Shown piece after piece: positions 56,797-64,000 of a stretch of 64,000 nucleotides of DNA (the stretch's first letter is position 1; every line of letters starts with the position of its first letter). The notes beneath the pieces are model-generated. The model was not told the DNA's origin, ran no database searches, and worked only from the letters and a program-made list of their open reading frames with translations. Source of the DNA: Pedinophyceae sp. YPF-701 (taxonomy: Eukaryota > Chlorophyta > Pedinophyceae). The stretch lies in assembly GCA_916048055.1 (NCBI GenBank), contig CAJZHL010000031.1:62001-126000 (forward strand). The letters run 5' to 3'. Position numbers and translations under genes: made by a program.

Positions 56797-58437
56797 CCTT
56801 CAGCCCAAGAGGGAACCTTCTCAGGCACTAGATCGAATCCCCCGCACAGCCATCTACGAAACAGCCGCTCGCGCGGCGTGGCAATTTCAAGCTCGTAGCT
56901 GAACACGCGGAGCTATGGGAAACCCGCGCTGGGCGCGTTGGAGAAACCACGAGAGCGCTGTTGCCGCACACTTCAGCAAGCGCTCCGTCGAAAGGCGTGC
57001 AGGGCTCCAGCTCGCACGCGGTTCCTCGAGATGCGACGACAAGAGAGAGTGCTCGTGTTCTGACGCGGCGCGCGGTATCACGCCGCCGCCAGGCACCCAG
57101 AGCCCTCATTATGCCCCACTCCCTACCTAAATCATGGTCCCCACTCGCGTCGATCGGCCGAAATCGAGTGTCGCCGTCTCGCCCGCGACCGCGCACATCG
57201 GCTTGCCGAGGACCTTGGCAGCGACCCGCGCGGCCTCACCATGCTCGCTTCGGTCCCAGCTGCCCAGGGGCGGCGCACACAGCGTGTTTCGGGGCGCCGC
57301 CACACAAGCCCGCCCCCGGCGGTGCAGGGCGCACACTGCCGACTGTGGATGGTCTCCATTGGTTGGAAAGTTTCTTGCCGTCGCAGCGCTGTCACGCCGT
57401 ATCCGCGGCGCCCCCTCTGGCCACCCGCGTGGCCGCCACAATCCATGCTCAGCTCTGTCCGCGTTCCCGCGCCCGCCACGGGCGTTTCTGGCCCCGTTCT
57501 GCAGACTCCCGGTCGTGTATGAAGGTCACAAGTCACCTCGGGACAATGAGTCCGGGATTGAATGTCTGAACCTCCCGCAGGCGTGCGGGAGGAAGTCACC
57601 AAGCAACACTGCTTGCCCGACCCGCAGCTCCGGCGAGCACTGCGCCGCGTACACGTTGTACACGTTGGACCATCCCCCCGAAACTTTGTGACGTATTGCC
57701 ACCTTAGAAAGGCCGTCAGGCCCGGAAGGGACGGCGCGAACGAGGACAGCGCAGCGCAGGGAGGGACGGCCCGTCGCGTCCGGCATCTTTACGGTGAGCC
57801 GCGATCCGGGCCCCACAGCTTGAGGCTGCTGTGACATGGCGAGCCGTGCATGCGATCCAGGAGGCCCGTGCGCGCGGGGCCGCTCGGCGCAGCGCGCGTG
57901 GAGCCTGAGGCTCAGGTTTGGCCGCGCGGCGTCGCGATCCCGAACGCCGTGGCCTTGCGCACAGTGCGAGGGGCACGCCGCGAAACTTTGTGGGGTCGTG
58001 GGACACCAGCGGCCTGATGTGGGCCACGGAGCTGTGCCCGCAGGTTGCTGGCTGCGGCGCTGAGTGCGTGACGCTCGCTCGCGCAAACCGCGGCGAAACC
58101 GCGGACGAAACCTGCTCAGCTAGATCACAAAGTTTTGATAGAATGCAGTCCGCCCAACGCGGCGTGTCGGTTTGAAAGTCGACCGCGTGCGACTCGGGAC
58201 CAGGCCATGGGGCCTAATGCTGATGCAAGCACCTGGGGGGAACCAAGAGAAACACCTCCCAAGGGAGCCCGACGGAGCCCCAGACGATAGAGCGAGCCCA
58301 GCGGGACGACGTTCATTCTTCAGCAGGGCCACATCGCGTTCTTCAGAACAAATCATAGCGGAATACTGACTCAAACGCGTGGTCTTTTGGCTGGACAGAG
58401 TCTCGCTCGCCGTGCCCCGAAGAGAGGTCGTTTCGGG
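56797..58437. promoter_or_regulatory. Long divergent intergenic region, XAP5 / DTD
   Basis: 1.64 kb, the longest divergent gap. A minus-strand frame (about 57526-57834) starting MSQQPQAVGPGSRLTVKMP is the only mildly coding-like piece; I do not call it. No regulatory motif recognised. Confidence 0.35.
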
Positions 58438-59197
58438 ATGCGCGTCGTCGTGCAGCGGGTCAAGCATGCAGCGGTCGAGATAGATGGAGAAATCGTGTCG
58501 CGCATCGGGCCTGGCCTGCTCTGTCTGGTGGGCATCTCTGCCAGCGACGGCGACAAGGACAGCGAGACGATAGCGAGGCGAGTGCGCCCGGGGCTGGAAC
58601 GTCACGCGAACAGCCGGCCGAAGCAACGGGCTCCGGGAGCGCTGCGCTTGCGCCACGTCAGCGGAGCCCCCCCCTGCTATCATCATCGCCTGTTGTTCCT
58701 GACTTCGCTGTGCGGTGCTGCCACGTGCAGGAAGCTGCTCGGCATGCGGATCTGGCAGAACCCGGAGAGCGGCCGGCCGTGGGACCAGAGCGCGCCGCAG
58801 ATGGGCTACGAGCTGCTCATGGTGAGCAACTTCACGCTGTACGGGAGGTTGAAGGGCAACAAGTGCGACTTCTCCCGCAGCAAGGGGCCCGCGGAGGCGA
58901 AGGAGGTCTACGAGGGGCTGGTGGAGCGCGTGCGGAAGGCGTACAGCCCAGACAGGTGCGAGGGCGCGGGCAGCCACGCGCAAGCGCTGCCTGCCTCGCT
59001 GCCAAGGTGGTGCGTCGCTGTGCGGTCGGGCGGCGACGAGGCTGCCTTGGTGCTACGAAGCGCGCTGCAGGGTCAAGGACGGCGTGTTCGGGGCCATGAT
59101 GGGCGTGTCCCTGGAGAACGATGGCCCCGTGACGGTGCTCGTGGAAACATCAGACGGTGCTCTCATCGACAACAGCGGGTACGTCAGCTCCAGCTAG
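58438..59197 (+). CDS. DTD: D-aminoacyl-tRNA deacylase (DTD1)
   Basis: Three exons: 58438-58577, 58731-58955, 59071-59197; 163 residues. It frees D-amino acids from mischarged tRNA. The N-terminal [18 protein letters not shown], the SNFTLYG strand (family SQFTL) and NDGPVTV (the cross-subunit Gly-cisPro motif) define DTD1. The first junction, [12 protein letters not shown], requires a GC donor (GCGAG|gcgagt at 58578) with acceptor gtgcag at 58730; the nearby GT gives the wrong phase. The second intron is GT-AG. The tail ends in four serines. Confidence 0.95.
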
Positions 59198-59766
59198 CGA
59201 TCGGAGCCCCTGTGACGCACAGCCAGACGCCCGTCTGCAGGGCCTCTCGGCCCGCGAGAGGGCCGACGTGGCCCTGCGACGGAGGCAACGGGGCCACCTG
59301 GAGACGCATGTCGTGCGTGTGCGTCGCTGCATGTGCGCTGGCCAGGCGCGGAACAGTGTGCTCCTGGAGACGCGCGGTCGCGTCGCGGGGGCCACGGCGA
59401 TGCGCGGCGAGTCGGTCCACTGCCGCTCGGGATGGGTGCGTGCGACATGCTAGCAGGGGCTGTTCGGCGGTCGCTCCCGGTAATGCACGCAGCACCCTCG
59501 CGAGCGGCCTCCTTGCAGGAGCAGGTGCGCAGTATACAGAGCGCCGTCGCAGCCCTCGCCTCGTCCAGTCAGCAGGTGGACATCACATGCGCCGGAATCG
59601 ACGTTGCTCAACAGCATACGCTCGTAGGGTAATACCATGCACAGATCTTCATGCCAGACACTAGCCGTTTGGTCTCGGACGCCGTCTGCGCGACCGGAGC
59701 GGTCGCGGCGGAGGCCCTTGCGCTTGTCCCGTGCCACAGGGCGCCGCTGCTGCGGTGATGACAGGG
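59198..59766. other. Convergent intergenic, DTD / PILS
   Basis: 569 bp between convergent stops; no element recognised. Confidence 0.4.
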
Positions 59767-61516
59767 TCAGCTCTCCGAGACCGCGACCTCGTCCGAGAGC
59801 GACAGGTACAGGGTGAGGAAGGGCGGGAGCACGGCGATGCACGCGACGTACTGCCAGAAGAGCAGCGTGCTCAGTTCGGCCACCGCGTAGCCCGACATGT
59901 TGCTCATGGTCTGGAGGTTGATGGCGCTGGGCATCGACCACGTGATGAACATGACGAACAGGAACGCCGGGTCCGGCGCCTTGAACGCCCCCACGCTGTA
60001 CCCCCCGTACACCAGCAGCACCCCCACCCCGGGCAGCAGCACCAGCTTGCAGACCAGCGTCGCCAGCACCGTGTACCACGACAGCTCGCACTCCCGCGGG
60101 GGGCCGTTCTGGATGTTCGACCCCAGCACCACCATCATCGACGGGATCGCCGCCTGCCCCAGCGACCGCACCGCCGACGTCACCACCTTGAGCGCCGGGT
60201 CGTTGTCGCTGCCCGGCTTGCGGAAAAACTCCCACTTCACGGGCTCCGCGAACCCGACCACGAACGACAGGAGCGTCGCCACCGTCGGCGGCGTGAACAC
60301 CTCCTTCAGGTGCCAGCGCTGCGCCACCGCCCCCCACCACGCCCACGCGCGCACCAGCCGCGACGCCCCCCGCGGCGCCCGCGCCTCCTCGTCGCCCGAG
60401 GCGGTCAGGCTATTCTGCGACGGCCAGTGCCCGCCCAGCTGCGTGAACAGCCGCGTCAGCCCGGCCCCGAGCCCCCCCGCCTTCTTCGCCGCCGCGGGGG
60501 GGCTCACCGACACGTGCGCGCTGTTCGCCCGCTCCGCCTCCGCGTGCTCCGGCTTGTGCTGCGACCCCGCGCGCTGCGCCGCCGCGTCGACCGCGCGCCC
60601 GAGCGACTCCGTGCTCTGGCTCGAGTGCTCCGCGCCCGGGTCCGACGCACGCCGCTTCGGACTGGCCCCCTCGTCGCCGCCCGGGCGGCGGACGCTCGCC
60701 GCCTGCGACGGGCCCTGCCCGCCCCCGATCCGCTCCCCGGGCCGCGGCTTGAGGAGCTGGTACCCGAGCAGGAAGTGCGAGAGCGTGGCCAGCGCCAGCG
60801 TCACCCCCACGTAGCCCAGCCCGCGGCGCCCGAGGCCGGCGAGCGGGGACTCCTCGTCGCGCCCGAGCTCCTCTATCAGCACGAGAGGGAGGTTCCCGAC
60901 GTTCGCGAGGCCTGCAGGGCGACGCGCGGCGCCGCGAACGATTAGCTAGGGGATGCAGGCACATTATGTGAGAGGCTCCGGCGCGGCGTGCGCGTTCGAT
61001 CGAGGGGGAACGCACCTACTGCGGCGACGAGCACTCGCCGGAGGTGTTTGGGGCACCGCGTGCACAGCCCCACCAGCCAGCCGACCCCGAACCCCGTCAC
61101 CACCGCGAGGAGGATGCACAGCAGGAGGGGCCACCAGTCGCGCACGCTCTCTGCGGGGAGGGGCGGCGCGGCCGCGTGAGCGCCGCCGTGGTGGCGAGCG
61201 GGCGCGCCCGCCGCGGTCGGCGTCCGTGACGGGACGGAGGCGGGCGCCGCGCGGGGGAAAGTGCAGGTGGTGTGCGCGGAGGGCCTGGCGGGGGCGCGGT
61301 GCGGGGGGGGCGCGTGCCTGTGTCGATGACGGGCACCAGGGAGTCGAAGAGGAGACAGGGGATGAAGATGTTGAAAATCAGCGCGCTCAGGTAGCGCCGC
61401 ATCTCGGGGGGCAGCAGGCCCCTCCTGGCGGCAACGGCGCCGACGCCGCACAGCAGCACCACCTTGACGATGGGCTGCGCGGCGGTCCAGAACAGCTCTC
61501 CGTCCAGCGACGCCAT
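59767..61516 (-). CDS. PIN-LIKES / auxin efflux carrier (AEC) family transporter
   Basis: Three exons: 61516-61318, 61150-61016, 60911-59767; 492 residues. The N-terminal bundle reads AAQPIVKVVLLCGVGAVAARRGLLPPE, LIFNIFIPCLLFDSL, WWPLLLCILLAVVTGFGVGWLVG and GLANVGNLPLVLIEELG, the conserved AEC motifs; a roughly 150-residue hydrophilic loop follows, then five C-terminal spans including AIPSMMVVLGSNIQNG. PILS proteins sit in the ER and affect intracellular auxin; algal members predate plant auxin signalling and substrates are uncertain. The first intron must use a GC donor (ACACAG|gcacgc at 61317) to keep VIDTESVRDWWPL in frame. Confidence 0.92.
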
Positions 61517-62586
61517 GGCCGCGAGGCCGGGCGCTCAGCGCGCCTGTGCCCGCTGACTGCGAGGGACCGCCGCGGGAACGCTGCTGCGGGGCCTCAGGCA
61601 CCCATGTTGGGCACCGGGGCGCGAAGGGCGGACGGAGGGCAGGCCGCGGCGCTGCTCTGGACCGCCCGGGACGGGGGGACGCGCTGGCCCACCGCGGTTT
61701 CGGCGCCAAGTACAGTTGCCGCGGGGAACGCGACGGAGCGGCCCTCGAGGCACGCTAGCGAAGTCCAGGACCGAAGTTCTACCAGAGTCCGAGGGGCTGG
61801 CCAGGGAAAGGCGCCGCTTGAAATCCGTCCCGATCCAGCTCGACCACACAACAGCACCGGTCACTCTCTCGGAGAATTCACCGCACGGGATCACGCAAGC
61901 CGACGTGCCACGAGACCTCGGTAGAGTACACAGTACAGCGCAGCCGCGCGCAGCGTGCACATGTCCCGCTGCCGGCGCACCACGCCGCGGCGCTGTGTCT
62001 TGCGTCCGCGGTCAAGTAAGACTCGTCGCCGCTCGCATGCGAAGGCCCCCCTTTGCCGTTCCGACCTGAGGGCTGGCGCTTGATTGGAGCAGTGGACCGA
62101 CGAGGGAGGGGTTCGCGTCGCGAGTGCTCCGGTCGCCCTCGGAACGTCATGTCCGCGCAAGCCAGGTTGCGAGTGCTCGGTGAGGCCCTGTCAAACGCAA
62201 GAACGACCGTTTCTGCGCAACGATGGAAGGCCACAGTCATCCACCGCACTAGGGGGCAAGAGATGGGCACTGTTGTTGCCTGCCCCGCGCACATTCCTTG
62301 CAAGGGATCCTCGCACATCCTGGCCCTCGGCGGCACGCACGGCCGCATTCAAGGTTGCCGGAGTCCTTGAATCCTCCACATCACCTCTGGGACTTGACCT
62401 GAGGGTGACGAACCGCCGCTTTCGCGCACCACGAGGGTTGCGCCGCCGCTCATGCTCTCCCTTGGCAGCAAGGCGCGCCAGCCGCGCGCGCGCACGGCCC
62501 GTACCGAGGACAGCGAGTGGTCCGATGGACCCCTGCTGATCTCCTGGAACGATGGGCGTCTTTTCCGTGCGTTGTTTCCCCGCGCA
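61517..62586. promoter_or_regulatory. Divergent intergenic region, PILS / eIF2A
   Basis: About 1.1 kb; should contain the eIF2A promoter and its unresolved first exon(s). No motif recognised. Confidence 0.35.
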
Positions 62587-64000
62587 GTTTGCACAGAGCC
62601 ACGCTCCCCCATGCACGGCGCTCCACACGTGCCCGCGGTGCCCCGTCGACGCAGCGAGGAGGCCGAACGAGCTCTCGTTCTTCGACGGTGCGCCAGACTG
62701 CAAGGAAGGCGCCTTCGTGCACAACGGCGGCGCATATGCGTTCAGCTCGGACGGGTCCCTGCTGGCAATCGCGTCGGCGGACAAAGTCACGGTGTTCAAC
62801 GCCGTGGACGACACGCTCGTCACAGGCGCGCCCCGCCCCGTCCTCCCGCAGCCCACGCTCGGCGCCGTGAGCCTGCCGCACCACAGAGCCGCACAACTGC
62901 CTCCGCTGTGTCCCATCCCAGTCACGCACCCAGCCGCTCGGGCGGGAGCAGCGCGCGCCCAGCCCGCTCGTGGTCTCTCGTCTGTGCAGAGCTCGAGGTC
63001 CCCGGCGCGTCCTTCCTGCACTTCTCGCCCAGGAACACCTTCCTCGCCACATGGTCGCGCCCCGACGCCATCCCCGACAAGGGGCGCAACCTGCTGCTCT
63101 GGTCCCTGAAGTCGAAGCAGCAGGTCCTCACGGTGAGAGCGCACGACTCCCGCCAGCCGCGCCGCCGCGTCGACCGCACCCGCGCCACGCGCTGCTGACC
63201 GGTGAGCGCCTGTGTGCCAACGCGCCCCCGCAGCTGTCCCAGCGCACCATGCACAAGTCCCAGTGGCCGGCGATCCAGTTCAACAGCGACGAGTCCCTCG
63301 CCGCCAACATGGTCAGCAACCTCGTCAACGTCCACTCCGTCTCCAACGGCACCCTCACCATCTCCAAGAAGCTCCCGCTGCCCAACGTCAACGGGTTCAA
63401 GCTCAGCCCTAGCCCCCTCGAGGTGCGCGCCCGCCCGCCCGCCCCGCCGCGCCCGCGCCCTCGCGCTGCCGCGCCTCGCGGGCCGCCGCCCACGCGCGGC
63501 CGCACAAGGTTTGTTGTGCCGCAGGGTGGTCCCGGGGAGCCCATGGTCGCGGCGTTCGTGCCCGAGAAGAAGGGCGCGCCCGCGCGCGCGTCGCTGTTCA
63601 GCGTGGCGTCCCTGCCGGACGCGGGCGCGGACAAGAAGGAGCACCCGACGGCGGTGGTGGGCAAGTCGTTCTTCAACGCCACGGAGATGTCCTTCTTCTG
63701 GTCGACTACGGGGTCCGCGGTGGTCATGATCGCGAGCGCAGACGTGGACAACACGAACCAGTCGTACTACGGGCGGCAGACGGTCCACATGATGCAGGCG
63801 GACGGGTCGGACGAGGGCGCGGTGCCGCTGGGCAAGGAGGGGCCCGTGTACGACGTGGCGTGGAGCCCGTCGGGGGAGCACTTCGTGGTCGTGCACGGCT
63901 TCATGCCCGCGAAGGCCATCCTGTTCAACGCGCGCTGCAAGGCGCTGTTCGACTTCGGGGCCATGCCGATCAACACCGTGCGCTGGAACCCGTACAGCAA
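62587..64000 (+). CDS. eIF2A: Eukaryotic initiation factor 2A (5' part, incomplete at window edge)
   Basis: Exons read as about 62587-62825 (5' limit uncertain), 62990-63132, 63234-63422, and 63525 to beyond 64000. The WD-repeat beta-propeller is clear: LHFSPRNTFLATWSRP, NLLLWSLKSKQQVL, WPAIQFNSDESLAANMV, SYYGRQTVHMMQADG, GPVYDVAWSPSGEHFVVVHGFMPAKAILFN. eIF2A is a non-eIF2 factor delivering Met-tRNAi under special conditions. The first listed intron needs a GC donor (GTCACAG|gcgcgc) to keep TELEVPGASF in frame. The start codon could not be fixed; an exon upstream of 62587 is likely. Confidence 0.88.

Noticed and set aside
57526-58086. Small minus-strand gene in the XAP5/DTD gap
   Set aside because: Has an ATG and about 100 moderately diverse residues, but no domain, no splice evidence and no supporting context.

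Overview
This window is nuclear DNA from a very GC-rich, intron-dense eukaryote, most likely a unicellular green alga. Plant-lineage signs are a chloroplast YqeH/BPG2-type GTPase with a transit peptide, a PIN-LIKES (PILS/AEC) carrier, a HIR-type SPFH protein, an XAP5/XCT homologue, a CoaE with a plant-style hydrophobic tail and an NCS1 transporter. I cannot name the species. Short spliceosomal introns (mostly 80-250 nt) interrupt every protein gene modelled completely. About half of the roughly 75 splice donors I placed read GTGCG rather than GTAAG or GTGAG, and several introns are best explained by GC-AG splicing.

Layout, left to right: 3' end of an unknown + gene; MYND/CFAP97-like gene (-); CUE-DUF1771-Smr (+); complex I NDUFB7 (-); BPG2-like GTPase (+); dephospho-CoA kinase (-); cofactor-independent phosphoglycerate mutase (+); PurF (+); secreted acidic Cys-rich protein (+); JmjC/cupin protein (-); NCS1 permease (+); Nudix hydrolase (-); mannose-6-phosphate isomerase (+); STE20/MST kinase (-); coiled-coil protein (+); GT8 glycosyltransferase (-); MCTS1 (+); helix-turn-helix plus beta-domain protein (-); TPR-like protein (+); GST (-); tRNA-Glu(CTC) (-). 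A gene-poor 4.5-kb stretch follows with simple repeats, a weak multi-exon candidate and a near-perfect 370-bp palindrome. Then come SF3B6 (+), eIF6 (-), MMACHC/CblC (-), USP36-like protease (+), HIR (-), an unknown membrane protein (+), XAP5 (-), D-aminoacyl-tRNA deacylase (+), PILS carrier (-) and the 5' part of eIF2A (+), which runs off the window.

The genes are mostly unrelated housekeeping functions, with translation and ribosome factors recurring (MCTS1, eIF6, eIF2A, DTD, BPG2, tRNA-Glu) along with splicing (SF3B6, XAP5). The striking feature is architecture: 26 of 29 neighbouring gene pairs lie on opposite strands. The window therefore alternates divergent promoters (mostly 0.2-0.6 kb) with tight tail-to-tail junctions (down to 31 bp between stop codons).

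Exon models come from reading splice signals, frame continuity and protein family patterns by eye. Nearly all modelled genes close with a consistent frame and a family-typical length, but no transcript evidence was available.
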